Shown here piece after piece: positions 1-13,020 of a stretch of 64,000 bases of DNA. Both the position numbers and the translations under genes were made by a program. The notes beneath the pieces were generated by a model. That model was given only the letters and a program-made list of their open reading frames with translations, ran no database searches and was not told the DNA's origin. This DNA comes from Micropterix aruncella. Its lineage: Eukaryota > Arthropoda > Insecta > Lepidoptera > Micropterigidae. Positions within the stretch are counted from its first letter, which is position 1, and every line of letters begins with the position of its first letter. Where the stretch lies: contig OX155978.1 in the NCBI GenBank assembly GCA_944548615.1, positions 1,588,642-1,652,641 on the forward strand, read 5' to 3'.

Positions 1-678
1 TCAGCTGTCACCATTTTCCCTTGAGATAAAATTAACGGGATTCCATTTCACTTTTGTTGATCGAATTCATCTACAAGACATACTTGCACACATGTTGCAA
101 GAGCACATGCGTACGTGGGAAATATTGAAAGTTTCTGGGAACTCACAACGGCCCGTATTCCGTTTCTCGCAGCTGGTGCTAAAAATTTGGAACTTAAGCA
201 CCTTCGTTATTTTGTTGGTATTTCGTTTCATCAAAATTAAGAAACGGTCTTAAATCTTAAAATTGTCCGTTTTGTCTATGGCCGTTCCAAAGCGGAGTCT
301 TATTTCGACAGCTCGGTCGCTAGCTCGCCCGCCGTCTTCTCGCCAACGCAAGCTGATTGTCGCCCCGTTTTGTTTGTTTTAAAATTTACAAATATACGAG
401 GATTTTTACAATGCAACATACAAGGATAAAAAATATACAAGGCTATTAACTTACCTAATCTACAAAATAATATTAAAACAGGATTTTGAGGGCAAAATAT
501 AGATATTAATTAACGATTACTTACGTGAATCGGCGCTCATCGTCCATTTTTTGAAACAGAAGCTGATGCTGAGCAAACTTCTTTGAAATTTCGACAAAAA
601 ATCTTCGAAATCACGAGAGAAACAAGAGCTACACGGCGACTGCTCGACACAGACTGCTCGATTTAGACATATATTGAG
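1..678. other. AT-rich stretch with no recognised feature
   Basis: No convincing exon, RNA gene or repeat boundary seen. It may be flank of the GC-rich repeat that begins at 679. Confidence 0.4.
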
Positions 679-1339
679 ATGTCAACCACAACGGGCGAAC
701 CCGTCACCGCAGGACGATTTAACGATTCATCGTTCTATCGACCGTGCAGTGAGCGTAGAAGACTTTGGACATTACAAATCCGACGTCTAGCTACGCCACA
801 ACCCGCAAGAGACCAACGCCTTTACCGCGAGATAGCCAGTAATGTTACCTGGCGGGCCGACACTCGCGCCCTTGCATCCAATTGTGACCAGATTTCTCCG
901 GTCTCTCGATTGGTTCCGAGTTCGAGGTCGCTTGCGCGGTCCTCTCCCTTACGAAGCGGTGAAACGGTGTGCACCGAATCTATCGCGGAGCAAGGCGTCC
1001 TTTGCCCGACTCTGAACCGGGATCGGATGGCCAATGGTCATTTCAAGAGCAGTCGCCGTAAGGTAGGCAACCTCCCCCGCTCTATAGGAAACAATACAGT
1101 TCCCAGACTCCCCCAACTGTTAGTCGGAGAGCACAATCGATTGGCTTGCGCCGCTCGGTGCGCAGACCGTCCAGGAGCGCCAGAGGTTTGATTCCCGGGG
1201 GAGACTGGTTGACCCAGTGTCCTACCCAGGTTCGCACCCCATGCGTGTAGGCCATCGGATGGGTGTTGACCCGTGAGTGTGACCGACCCTGAACACATGG
1301 GTCATCGTGGCCACCTCATCATGGGCCCGTTAGCTCCCA
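679..1339 (-). repeat. GC-rich interspersed repeat, family A, near full length
   Basis: About 660 bp, much richer in G+C than its surroundings, ending at TTAGCTCCCA. A near-identical copy lies in the opposite orientation at 7384-8044. Open frames inside it (170 codons on plus) do not persist in other copies, so it is treated as non-coding. Sense is taken so that the shared end GTAGTCGACAAC is 3'. Confidence 0.8.
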
Positions 1340-1769
1340 TTAGGGCCCGTTAGCTCGATTTAGACAGTTCTAGGTTAGGACCCCGAACAAGACCCATCCG
1401 CCATGACACCTGTAGAAACTGAATATTAAAAAGGGTCTAGACTGTGCTTAGCGACAATTTAAGCGCCTGATGAGCTCCACACAAGCTCGTTCCATTTAGG
1501 ACCCATGAAACGGAATACCAAAATGTCAGTTTAAAATTAAACGTCGTTTTAGCGCGTTTTTAGACCCCAAGTTAAGCACCTGAGAGAAACGAATTACGGG
1601 CCAATAAGAGAAATAGGAAACAATTTACGAAATATGAAAATGGAATTCTCTGGCTACATGTTACTTTTTGACTAGCGAGATTGTCGTTTGATTTTTAGTG
1701 TACCGTTTTTTTTTAAATTTTGTGTCGGAATAACAATGGTAATAATATGGTATTTTATTTTATGGTATC

Positions 1770-2600
1770 AATTAACATTTGGCGATGAATCCCCATCTTG
1801 TAGCTATGTGTACGCGTGATTCTGTGAGTCTAGACGTGGACGTTATCATCTCCACGATGATGCACGTGAAGGTCGACTAGCGACTGCAGTTACCGAATAT
1901 AATATTGATACCGAACGTCAATTAATTGAGACTGACAAAAAAATATTAGTCACCAATTTTCGCGCTGCATTAGTCATCAGAATGAATTAAGAGTCAAATA
2001 TTGTGCATGTATATGAAGGTACGGGAGAATTGCACTCTATGAATATCGCATGATTTGACGGAATGCCAGATACGACTGCGTGTAGAATGGTGTCGTCGAA
2101 TAATAGCAATGTCTGATGGAGGGCAATCATTGGCTGTCTATAATGTTGTGACAGGTGATGAAGCCTAAATGTACTGCTTTGAACCATAAATGAAAAATTC
2201 AATCGGCTAAATGGGTTTTCCTTTTAAACATTTTCCAACGAAAGTTAGGAAAAGTGGAAGCATTGGTAAGAAAATGGTTGCTTCTTTTTTCGGCAAATCA
2301 GGACGTTACACAACAGTATAGCTTGAAGACCAAAGGGCAGTGACTGCAAATTGGTACGTCAAATATTGATTGACAAGAGCTTTAGAAAATGTTAGCAAAA
2401 GGCGTACTCGAAGAAATATCGCCCATCACCACGATAACGAGTCCGCATATTCCGCTAAGATAACAGAAGCGCATGTGAAGGATAAATGTAGAACTGATGC
2501 CGCATTCGCCATACAACACAGACTTAGCACGTTGCAACTTAGTTTTGTTTCTTAGAATTAAAGACAAAGTTAGAGGCACACGTTTCACTAGGCCTGAATC
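1770..2600 (+). mobile_element. Degenerate mariner-type transposase relic
   Basis: Broken frames give pieces typical of mariner transposases: a DDAREGR-like stretch near 1855, HHDNES near 2435 with the aspartate of the catalytic core, and PHSPYNTDLARCN near 2500, equivalent to the conserved PHPPYSPDLAP block. Several stops and shifts; no ends identified. Inactive. Confidence 0.65.
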
Positions 2601-3207
2601 GTATAGCGAATGGTTTCGTGTAGCTTGGGCCACAATATCCACTTTGTTCTCGGATCGGCTCCACTCACGATTCAGCTTCTATTCAGAAGCCGCCTCGTGC
2701 GGAAGGCTACCCTGGGTAAGACTCTCGCGTCTCATGCCTCAAAGCTGCTGAACGGTTTGCCCACCGTTCGGCGACGCCAATCGGTTGTGCACTCTGAATA
2801 ATTGCTGAAGGAGTCTGGAGACTATGGAAATATACTGTATCCTAAGCAGCGTGGATGGATGTTGACCTGTTGTCATGCCAGGCTTGGAATGACCTTGGGC
2901 CCCGACCCGGTATGGCGCCACGTAACCACCAAAATTCAAATTGAATTACCGCGCAAGCGACTTCAGACCCGTAACCAGTCGGGAGGATGAAGGTATCCTA
3001 AAGGTTAGCTCCAGACGAAGATATCCTACTAAAACTGGTAGTTAGGGGGCAAGGCTGCCAGTTGGGAACCTTTATCGGTGCCTCGCCGTAGGCGTTGGTC
3101 TCAAATGGGCTGTTGGCGAGCTAGACAGTAGATTCTATAGTTTTGTCTAAGTCTTCTACGCCCATACCAGCCTTGGGTGACGGGTTTGCCTGTTGTAGTC
3201 GACACCA
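2600..3207 (+). repeat. Family A repeat, diverged
   Basis: Recognised by GAATGGTTTCGTG, the CGACGCCAATCGGTTGTGCA block and the 3' end TTGTAGTCGACACC. More diverged than the other copies, with internal rearrangement. It follows the mariner relic directly. Confidence 0.6.
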
Positions 3208-3545
3208 GTGCTGAATCGGCGGTGAATGCTTTCCACGAAGCAATTGAAAAGGTCTTTAAAGAAGACTGCTGCAACTGCTTTTTTACAATGGTTTCAGCAA
3301 ATGTAAAAATATTAAAATTGCAATGTTACAAACTTTGAAAAACCATAAATGAGTCGTAAGTCCAATTTCTCGTCTTATATATTAGAATCCAGAAGCTTTA
3401 ATTATGACCTAAGTATTTAAACACTTCAGAGTATTGCTGGTTGTAAGAGATGGTTGTATGATTATAAATCCGCCCATTTCAAAATTTCAAAATAAAGAAT
3501 AAAAACAAACAAACAAACAACAATTTATTTTCGCTTCCCCTTCGG

Positions 3546-4180
3546 CTACGTAACGACCAAATTTGGTTGCACATCAGAACGGCGGCTTGCTCCCGGAGCG
3601 CACAGTAATATTATTGTCTAATTCGAACGCATCCTAAAATCCTTACCAAATACCTCATTATTATCATAGATACATAGACGGCTGCTAGAATAATTTCTCG
3701 GGTTATTTCGCGGATATTTCTGGTAAAATTCCATTGTCAAATATCATATATTTTTTTTTCGAAAAATTAACAAAAAAATTATTTGTTTTATGAGCTACTA
3801 TCTAAATATTTTTGTACGTAAATAAGCAAAACGAAATATTACCTTTGATAGAGAATCAAATAAGGATCACGATAGTACTTACATTTCTAAATAGGGTTCC
3901 GTCTTTTTCCGTAAGACAAGTACAAGTTAGAAATGCCGAGTTTTTTTCACTTTTTCGACTTTCTTATATATATTCATAATTATCTAATTATTTTACAAAA
4001 TGAGATTTTAATATTCTATATACGAATTTTCAATGCAATCATTGCACAGTTATTCTTTTTATGATTGCTATAGTAGTTCCATAGTTATAGTACCTTTTGT
4101 CGAGCTCGGCGATTTTGCAAGAAATTCCAATAAATTGCCGCGGTCTGCCATGAAATTACATCGCTTCTCGAAGTTAAACC
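3546..4180 (-). mobile_element. piggyBac-type MITE, family B
   Basis: About 640 bp, inverted relative to the copy at 4571-5234. Shared ends across copies are TTAA-CCCTTTGAGTAGCGG and CGTAGCCAAAGGG, whose first bases (CCCTTTG) are inverted repeats. No transposase inside. Confidence 0.6.
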
Positions 4181-4570
4181 GTCGCAGCAGGGTTGAAATT
4201 GAAGAAAAACATAGTTTAACTATATTGAAATCTCTCTTATACAACTATACGTGATAGAAAATGCTATCGGAAGCGATCTTTTAGGGTAGATAAATGAGGC
4301 GGCGTCCCAAAATGTACTAGAGCGCGTTTTCATAAGCCGCTTTAATGCTTCAGCCTGTGCCGCAGTCACGTTCGGTCAACATAGCTAGTGAAGGGGGCCC
4401 CTAAAACTGCCTCAAGCGTGCAATCCCCTATAGGGGTTGTACATATATTGGGGTCGCTTAAGTATCATCTTCTTCTTCTCCTTTCGGTGTGTTTTTCGTG
4501 TAGGGCATAGTGGCCCTTATTCCGTTTCTCACAAGCTTAAATTAAGCTAGTTCAAAAAAATGGGAATTTA

Positions 4571-5234
4571 ACCCTTTGAGTAGCGGCATAATTTCATGAC
4601 AGGCCGCGGCAATTTATTGGAATTTCTTGAAATATCACCGCGCTCGATAAAATGTACTATAACTCTGGAACTACTACAGCAAACATAAAAAGAATAACTG
4701 TGAAATAATCGCATTGAAATTTCGTATATAGAATATTGAAATTTCATTTTGTAAAACAGTTGGATAATTATGAATATATATGAGAATATTGAAAAAGTGA
4801 AAAAAACTCGGAATTTCTAACTTGTAATGTCTTAGGGAAAAATACGGAATCCTATTTAGAAATTGTAAATACTATCGTGATCTTTATTAGATTGTCTATC
4901 AAAGTCAATATTTCGTTTTTCTTATTTACATACAAAAATATTTATATATTAGCTCATAAAAACCAATACTTTTTTTTAATGGTTTCTCGGAAAAAAATGA
5001 TGATGTTTGACGATGGAATTTTACCAGAAATATTTTCGAAATGACGCGCGAAATTATTCTAGCGGCCGTCTATGTAATTATGGTAATAATGAGATATTTG
5101 GTATGAATTTTAGGATGCGTTCGAATTAGAAAAGAATATTACTATGCGCTTCATGAATAAGACGCCAATATTGGTCGTTACGTAGTCAACGGTGTTCTGA
5201 TGTGCAAGCAAATTTGGTCGTTACGTAGCCAAAT
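4571..5234 (+). mobile_element. piggyBac-type MITE, family B, inverted neighbour
   Basis: Starts TTAACCCTTTGAGTAGCGG and ends GTTACGTAGCCAAATTG before TTAA. With the copy at 3546-4180 it forms an inverted pair separated by about 390 bp. Other copies: 35690-36250, 44293-44946, 45772-46443 and a stub at 60295-60530. Confidence 0.65.
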
Positions 5235-5327
5235 TGTTAAATACCTTTCTTCACTTAAAAAAATATAACGCTGTAATACACGGAAATACACGTTTCAAAA
5301 ATACACTTGATAATTTGCATTAAAAGC

Positions 5328-6858
5328 TATTCATTTGATAATTATTTATATTATAATTGAAAAGCCAAATCGACTATATTAGACGACGCGCGAAACCGAA
5401 ATCATTCGTAATTGGCAACTGCCAACGGTGGGACGTATTTACTCGTTGACGCGGTATACCTATACATCTTTATGTATATATAGAAAGCGCGCGGGCGCGT
5501 GGCATTGCAAAAATATATATAAATTTTTAGTCGCGTCAACTCGGAAGGGGAGCCTTAAGTTTGGAAATGGTCTTAATCTGAAAGAAATGCACTTTCACAT
5601 TACTTTTCCTCCGCGTCGGTAAATAAATCTGGTAACAGTTCACTTTTGTTTTTCCTTCAACGTCGTTCAATCAATTAGCTTATCGTTTTTGCGTTTTGCG
5701 AATGTCTCCGTGTCTCCTCTGCCTGATTAAGGACCATTCGTCATCGTTGGCATCGCGTTGACGTATTTTTTGTTGGTAATATCCTACGCCTGCACATCCA
5801 TCACTCGCAATTTGTCAAATCTTTTTGCTCTCCTCCCCCTCCCCTTCTCTCTACCCCACCCCTTCCTCTCTGCGTCCAATCTCATTTGCCAGAAATCCGC
5901 GGCGCGTGGCTGCTTCCTATATCCATAGGCGTATACATTAGTAGGAGAGTGTCGCGATTTTTGTTGAAGCCGTTTTTATATGGGAAGCCGAAATAATTTT
6001 GGGAGCTAAAATCTTTAGGAGCTAATGGGTCAAGTTTCAAGTTTCAAGTTTCAAGTTTATTGTCTTCAAAACTTATAAATAGTTATTTAGACATAATATT
6101 TTCGATTGTACACAATACTGGGAGTTAATGGGCCCTTGCTGAGTTGGCCACGAAGACCCATTCTGTTCAGGGTTGGTCACACTCACGGGTCAACGCCTAT
6201 CCGACGGCCTCCACGCATGAAGTGCGAGCCTGGGTAGGACTTTGGCCTTATGGTTAGTTTCCCCTGGGATTCAACCTTCTGGCGCTCCTGGACGGTCTGC
6301 GCACCGTGCGGCGTGAGCCAATCGACTGTGCACTCTGACTATAGACAACTTATAGAACGCCGAAATAAAGGTGTATACGAGCTTCCAGCTTATTATCTCT
6401 CATCCCGAGATTTACCTTCTCGTTTTGCTAAAGTGACTGCACTATGTCTCGTTCACACGGCACTAATTTCCGATTTTAGTTCACGAAGAAACACAATCGA
6501 GCCCAATCTATATTAATGACATAGAGAAATGCTCAGCACTCAAAAATACTTCTGTTTGTAGATCATAGGATAGATTTTATGCTTATTAACTCGATGCATG
6601 TTAAAATTTTCAAGAAGACCTTAATCGCCTTATTCGCTTAAGGCTCCCTTCCGAGTTGACGCGACTAAAAATTTTTGCAATGCCACGCGCCTGCGCGCTT
6701 TCGATATATACATAAAGATGTATAGGAATACCATGGCGAAACTGTATATGTCCCACCGTTGGCAGTGGCCAATTACGAATGACGATTTCGGCTTCGCGCG
6801 TCGTCTAATATAGTAGATTTGGCTTTTTAGTTATAATATAATAAATTATCAAATGGAT
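5328..6858. mobile_element. 1.5-kb foldback element with ~225-bp inverted arms
   Basis: The arms 5328-5558 and 6639-6858 are inverted copies: both carry CATTTGATAAT, ATATTAGACGACGCGCG, GTAATTGGC-ACTGCCAACGG and TCGCGTCAACTCGGAAGG. The loop holds a CT-rich unique stretch, a TCAAGTT microsatellite (6033-6058) and a family A fragment. No coding region inside. Confidence 0.75.
6118..6345 (+). repeat. Family A fragment inside the 5.3-6.9 kb foldback
   Basis: Matches the 5' third of the family (ATGGGCCCTTGCTGAG to CGACTGTGCACTCTGAC). Related fragments lie at 18240-18390 (minus) and 45586-45778 (diverged). Confidence 0.55.
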
Positions 6859-7383
6859 AGTTTTAAAAAAAGTTAAAATTAGATTACAATAATAAAATAC
6901 CTTAAGATCACTCTGTTATTTTTTATATCACTGAAAAGTATATTTAATATATAGAAAAAAAATAATGTTTGGCAATAACATTTCTGGAAATTACCTAATT
7001 TCAAACATTTTTTCTTATATGTTTTGTATGGAAGTTCCAAAAACTGTCTTTGTACTATGCAAATAGACCATACGCTGGTGTAAATAATATTTTTTAATAT
7101 TAAGAATCATCTCTGGGTTTTTCAAAAACTGAAGACAAATCTCGCTCATTTTTATTTTTTTGGAAAACAGTAACAGAATAAAGATAGGTAATTTACAAAT
7201 AGTATGGAAATAATTTACCAATTTCATTTTGGCGAAATGATAGCTTAAGGACCGGGTTTTTAAAATCCGGCATAGTTGTATTAAAATTCTTTTTCGTGTT
7301 CTCACAACCAGGGCACAAATTTATGCTTCATATAGCTTTTGGCCGCCACGGCCGGCACGGCCTCTTAATCGGTACATTATTTT

Positions 7384-8044
7384 TCCGTGAGCTAACGGGC
7401 CCATGATGAGGTGTCCACGATGACCCATGTGTTCGGGTCGGTCACACTCACGGGTCAACACCCATCCGATGGCCTCCACGCATGGGGTGCGAACCTGGGT
7501 AGGACACTGGGTCAACCAGTCTCCCCTGGGAATCAAACCTCTGGCGCTCCTGGACGGTCTGCGCACCGAGCGGCGCAAGCCAATCGATTGTGCTCTCCGA
7601 CTAACAGTCGGGGGAGTCTGGGAACTGTATTGTTTCCTATAGAGCGGGGGTGGTTGCCTACCTTACGGCGACTGCTCTTGAAATGACCATTGGCCATACG
7701 ATCCCGGTTCAGAGTCGGGCAAAGGACGCTTTGGTCCGCGATAGATTCGGTGCACATCGTTTCACCGCTTCGTAAGGGAGAGGACCGCGCAAGCGACCTC
7801 GAACTCGGAACCAATCGAGAGACCGGAGAAATCTGGTCACAATTGGAAGCAAGGGCGCGAGTGTCGGCCCGCCAGGTAACATACTGGCTATCTCGCGGTA
7901 AAGGCGTTGGCTTCTTGCGGGTTGTTGCGTAGCTAGACGTCGGATTTGTAATGTCCAAAGTCTTCTACGCTCACTGCACGGTCGATAGAACGAAGAATCG
8001 TTAAAACGTCCTGCGGTGACGGATTCGCCCGTTGTGGTTGACAT
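7384..8044 (+). repeat. GC-rich interspersed repeat, family A, inverted partner of 679-1339
   Basis: Near-identical to 679-1339 in reverse orientation, from GTGAGCTAACGGGCCC to the 3' end GTGGTTGACATC. The two could pair as a long dsRNA if co-transcribed. Confidence 0.8.
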
Positions 8045-10920
8045 CTCAATATGTTCGGTTCACTAGAAAAAATATGTAATTGCACGCAAATACCAACAGC
8101 TTAATATCTGTATGCATTTATAATCGGTTACTAAAGATCTAGATATTTTATTTGATAATAAATTGTATCGTATTGATATAATATTGACACATTATGACAC
8201 AATATACATTTTCTAATATGTATATTTTCTAATATGTATATTTTCTAATATGTATATTTTTTATTTTCGCCTCACCTTGAATATTGCTCTTTAGTGTGGA
8301 ACCCCTTATACATGTCAGACATGTAAACAAGGAGAACGTACATATTCATATGAAATTCATAAAATATTTGAATTACAGGTCCTACATCACATTCGACAGT
8401 TACTGTTATTCAGTGATCGCTATTTTTTCATGGCAGTTTTTTCATTTTTACTACCTCACTGGCAGACGGAAGGCGTACCATTATACGGTATTCCTTCACA
8501 AAATCATTAATAATAAATGAAACTGTATGGATGAAGCATAGCTAATACAATTCTGGGCACATTTTAAAAGTCCAAAGTGTTTCATCTGAACCGTTGCAAC
8601 AACAATTACGAGTAGAACACATAAAATAACCTTATGTGATGGTTGTACGGCGATCAGTATGCATCATTCGATATTTTCGCTGAATCGAACAACGGATTTA
8701 AAATGTTTAAAACATGACCATTCGGACCATTCTACTCATTCATTCTATTCTTTATTTATTTATTTAAGAATTAATTACTATAAAACATTGATTAGCTTAC
8801 AAAAATAACAGGATCCGAATGGGAAAAACGTTAACCTTTTGCTTATTTGTTTCTGTCACCCAACTGGGACTAGCCGTTCTAGGGTGGACAGGACTCTAAT
8901 ATTACAATCAAGCTTGCTTGATTGCTTGATTACTTACAAATGTACAAGTTTTAGTAAAAAGCTAATAACCCTAAATTGCCCTGAAATGTGGTCTTCAAAA
9001 TAAAATAATAAAAAAATAACAATATTATTAAAAAAATAATAAAAGATGATATAATAAATAAAATGGAATTCCATTATATAATCGGCAATAAATATAATAT
9101 AAAATTCGTTTAAATAATATAAATAAAGTTATATGTGAGAAAAGAAAGAAACAGTCAATAATAACTAATATATGTTAAGAAATATAGGATTTAATATAAA
9201 AATACCTAGTCAAAAAAGTACAATTCATTGTCAAAGTCAAATATTTTTTGGTAGTTAGTTCAATGTTAAAATATACTCAACATACATGTTTAAAAATAAG
9301 TTAATAATTTGAGCACCTAAATTTTATTAAACTATTATTTCTAACATTTGATGTATGGTTAGTCTGTCATGATTCGATAACCATTTTTTAAATTTATTTT
9401 TTGAATTCCCTAAATTCCCAAATTCATTTTTATTTCCATATTGATCTGACTGTAAAATCTCGGCGCTAGGAAAAAGTAATGTCTTTTGCCAAATGATATT
9501 TTCATTCTGGGTATTATTAAGCTATTTTCTAAAACTTGTCTCGTTGGTCTTCGATTCTGAATTATTCCTAAATTTGAGTTATTGTCCAAAAATAGCCGTA
9601 AGAGGATAGTTTTAGAAAAATTTGCCTACAATCAATCGTATATATATATACACGATAATGATGATAGAAAACTATATATCTTTATAAATTCTAGCCTATG
9701 TGTTATTCTGATGTATAAGCTATATTATTGTAAAGTTTCATGAAAATCCATTCAGTAGTTTTTGCGTGAAAGAGTAACAAACATCCATACATACATTCTT
9801 ACAAACTTTCGCGTTTATAATAGTAGTAGGCAGGATATACCATCGTCAAACTCCTTCTTCCTAATCGCTTCTAATTCCCTACCTTTTCCTACGGCTATCT
9901 ATGTTAATTTTATATTTAATAAAGACTTTTTAAAAAAGATTTTTATGTAAATACGGTAATATCTCTTTAAAATATTACTTTCGCGGGAAACGATTATCGG
10001 CGTATGTTTCCCGACATAAAAATAATAATAATAATAAAACAATGTGTTAAATTTTGTATAATAAGTATGTTTTTATAATTTCTATACTATTTTGTATATA
10101 CATATTCTGTGTAATATATATTTTATGTACATATATACGGTTTTTTAATAATATGTTTATTAAATATTTCATTTATCGCCCGAAAGTTTATAACTCACTA
10201 TGTGAAACCACGAAAAACGTGAAAAATTATGTAACTTTTAAAGGTAAAGTAAAAAACTGGCTTCTAGATATTGGGCGTTCAAAAACTAAAGACCTTATTA
10301 ATACTGTAGGGTGAATATTAAAAAAAATATGTATTTGTAAAATTGTGCAATATAACATATCATTTTCTTAAACATATATATTAGAATGTAGTGTTTATTC
10401 ATATATTTGTATATATTATTACTTATTTTCCACTTAAATTTATTGTATATAATGTAAAGTTTACTTTATTTTTAGCCCTTAATTGCATACATATATATTT
10501 ATTTTTTCTACTTTAAATTTTACTTTAATTTGTGTAAACAACACATTTGTTAGATTTAGAAATATTTAAAATTGATCACCTTCGTCAGTTCGCGAGTTAC
10601 AAAAATACAGTTGGTATAACACAACACAGCCAGAGACAGACCTTCTAGGTCTAGTTGGTTGTGCGATTTCGCCTCATTCGGATATGTTAGCATATTTATA
10701 TGCATAGAGCTATGTTTTTCGCTATAAATGTTTGTTCTTAATTATTCCTCATGTACAACAGTATGCATGTCCTTGTATTTTTTTGTTCTTGTACGTTATA
10801 AATAAATAAATAAATAAATAAATATTTAATAACAAAATATACAAGTGAATATATTAAAAATAATAAACAACACGAGTGCCATTACAGAAAGTAAACTATT
10901 GTATTTACAATTATTTTTAT
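8045..10920. other. AT-rich region with LINE tail debris and microsatellites
   Basis: No exon recognised. About 8750-8900 looks like a LINE 3' tail: it shares the CCCAACTGGGACTAGCCG-type motif, inverted, with 60735-60775. A TATGTATATTTTCTAA tandem lies at 8210-8260, AAT repeats near 10021 and AAAT repeats near 10798. Confidence 0.4.
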
Positions 10921-10924
10921 TATG

Positions 10925-11515
10925 TTTTTAAGCTATTGCATAGCTTTTATCGCGGGCCTAGGCCAGTGCGGCGACCGAATGAAGAAATTTCTTAACGAAA
11001 ATGAATGATTTTAAAGTGATAATTATGTCTAAACGAGTACTGCTTACGATTGGAAAAAAATATATGTTAAACAAGAACATTTTCCTAATATTCTTAGCTT
11101 TGAATATTTTATATTTTGTTTATATTACATAGTGTAATTAATTTGTAAAATTAGGTCTAACCGAACACAATAACGACTACTACGCAAATACTATCTGGCG
11201 TATTATTATGAAACCTGCACCATTTTAAAGATAGGTAATTTAATTATCTATCTTTTTATCTACGATTTTTTTCGAATAATCCGTTTTTTTGCTTTATCGA
11301 ATTAAAAATTAGTGCGCGGCGCTCTATCGGAAGACGGTTAAATTATTTCGAATCATTTGCTTTCGCAGCCGCAAATGATTCGGAATAATTGCAACGTTTT
11401 CCGATAGATCGCAGTTATCTGATATCAGAAAAAATAAATAAAATAAATAATTATAATTGCATAAGTTGTTAAAAATGCTATGCAATAGCTTTACCGCGGC
11501 AGTCCCCGAGTGCCA
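10925..11515 (+). mobile_element. Hairpin MITE, family G
   Basis: About 590 bp, bounded by GCTATTGCATAGC and ATGCTATGCAATAGC. Near its 3' side (about 11318-11412) is an imperfect palindrome with ~45-bp arms around GAATCATTTGC / GCAAATGATTC. An inverted full copy lies at 58312-58905. Confidence 0.75.
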
Positions 11516-11559
11516 AACGTATTTTTTTTATATTTATCTATATAGTTAGATTTTTATTT

Positions 11560-11890
11560 CAGGAATGTACTCAACCAGACCTTTTTATTGACACTAAACA
11601 CGATATGTTAATTTAATGACATTTGGACAATCGGACATTTAGACAACTACATACTTGATATTTGGGCAGTAAAGGTCTTTCTAACAATACCACACACTTC
11701 TATATCAACTCATAACACATTACAACATAAGATGAACTCTGAACACGTTTCACTCCTTTTTAACACGCTTTTATTAGGTCGACCTGTATGTAACTAACTA
11801 TGTAATGGAATCTAAGGTAACTAATTTAACCATCTTCCAAGGATCGTAGCGTCATGAAAATTGGCAGCTGTATGTAGTTATGATGACAAT
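11560..11890 (+). repeat. Interspersed repeat, family F
   Basis: Shares GACATTTGGACAATCGGACA-type sequence, TGATATTTGG and ACATTACAAC... ACTCCTTTT blocks with 20300-20600 and 26190-26430. Its last ~115 bp (11765-11880) occur inverted at 62690-62800. Class unknown. Confidence 0.55.
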
Positions 11891-11898
11891 ACAATAAT

Positions 11899-12380
11899 AT
11901 GCGGGCAAGCGACCTCGAACTCGTAACCAATCGAGAGACTGGAGTAATCTGGTCGCAATTGGAAGTAAGGGTGTGAGTGTAAGCCCGCTGGTAACACTTC
12001 TGGCTATCCCGCGGTTAAGGCATTGACCTCTTACGGGTTTGTGGCGGAGCTTGACGGTAGACCGTTTTGTCCAAGTCTACTGCGCTTACTCCAGGGAGAT
12101 GACTAATCGTTAAAACTTCCTAAGGTGACGGGTTCGCCCGTTGTAGTTGACAACTCTAGTTGTTAGAAAGCACAATCGATTGGTTGACGCTGCACGGTGC
12201 GCAAACCGTCTAGGAGCGCCAGAAGATTGACTCCTGGGGGAAACTAGCCCTCAGGCCAGAGTCCTGCCCGGGCTCGCACTTCATGCGCGGAGGCCGCCGG
12301 ATGGGTGTTAACCCGTGAGTGTGACCGACTGTGAATAAATGGGTCTTCGTAGCCAATTCCAACAGGGCCTATTAGGTCCC
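11899..12380. repeat. Two partial family A repeats joined head to head
   Basis: 11899-12155 is the 3' half on plus, ending GTTGACAACTC; 12156-12380 is the other end on minus, ending in GGTCCCA. The joint is CAACTCTAGTTGTT, like the joints at 13670 and 16470. Confidence 0.65.
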
Positions 12381-13020
12381 ATATTCTCAACACAATTAGG
12401 TTTTTATAATTTTCTCTTGAACACATCAACAAACGGAGACATTGTTTCGCTTTACTGGACACTTCGTATGTATGCGGATGCCATTTGGATTCAACAACGT
12501 ACAAATCACGTATATTCGATCGTTTCGCCGTCCTCATTACTAAAACCACGGCACCCCGCATTTAAAACTACGGCAATCGCCGCGTGCGTGAGGTATCGTT
12601 CAGCCATAGTGGCGAAAGTGGGACGGCAATCGGGTATTCATGTCAACAATTGCAAGAAGGGGAGCGTACGACCCCAAATGACTATACCAGAACGAAAATG
12701 AGCCTACGTGATTGGAATGCCGCCCTAGAATCCGCCCTAGCTATCGCCCCCAGCTCCCCCAGGGAGGCTTCACACTGTATATTTCAGTAGTTTACGCACG
12801 TTACGGCGATTATACTGTGTGAAGAAAGCTTATTCATATTATAATTTCGAATGACTATTTCTATTGCGTCATTTTTATTGTTGTAATTTTATAATTGTAA
12901 TATATCTATTTTATTACTGATTATTCGTTTTTACATTTTGACTATCTGTATTTTCGTTGATACATACTTAGATAGGTATTTTAGCAGAACAAATGTTTTT
13001 TAGAAGACTTATTTTTATTA

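Noticed and set aside
679..1191. 170-codon open frame as a gene
   Set aside because: It lies wholly in the GC-rich family A repeat, and the same frame is broken in other copies; GC-rich DNA has few stops by chance.
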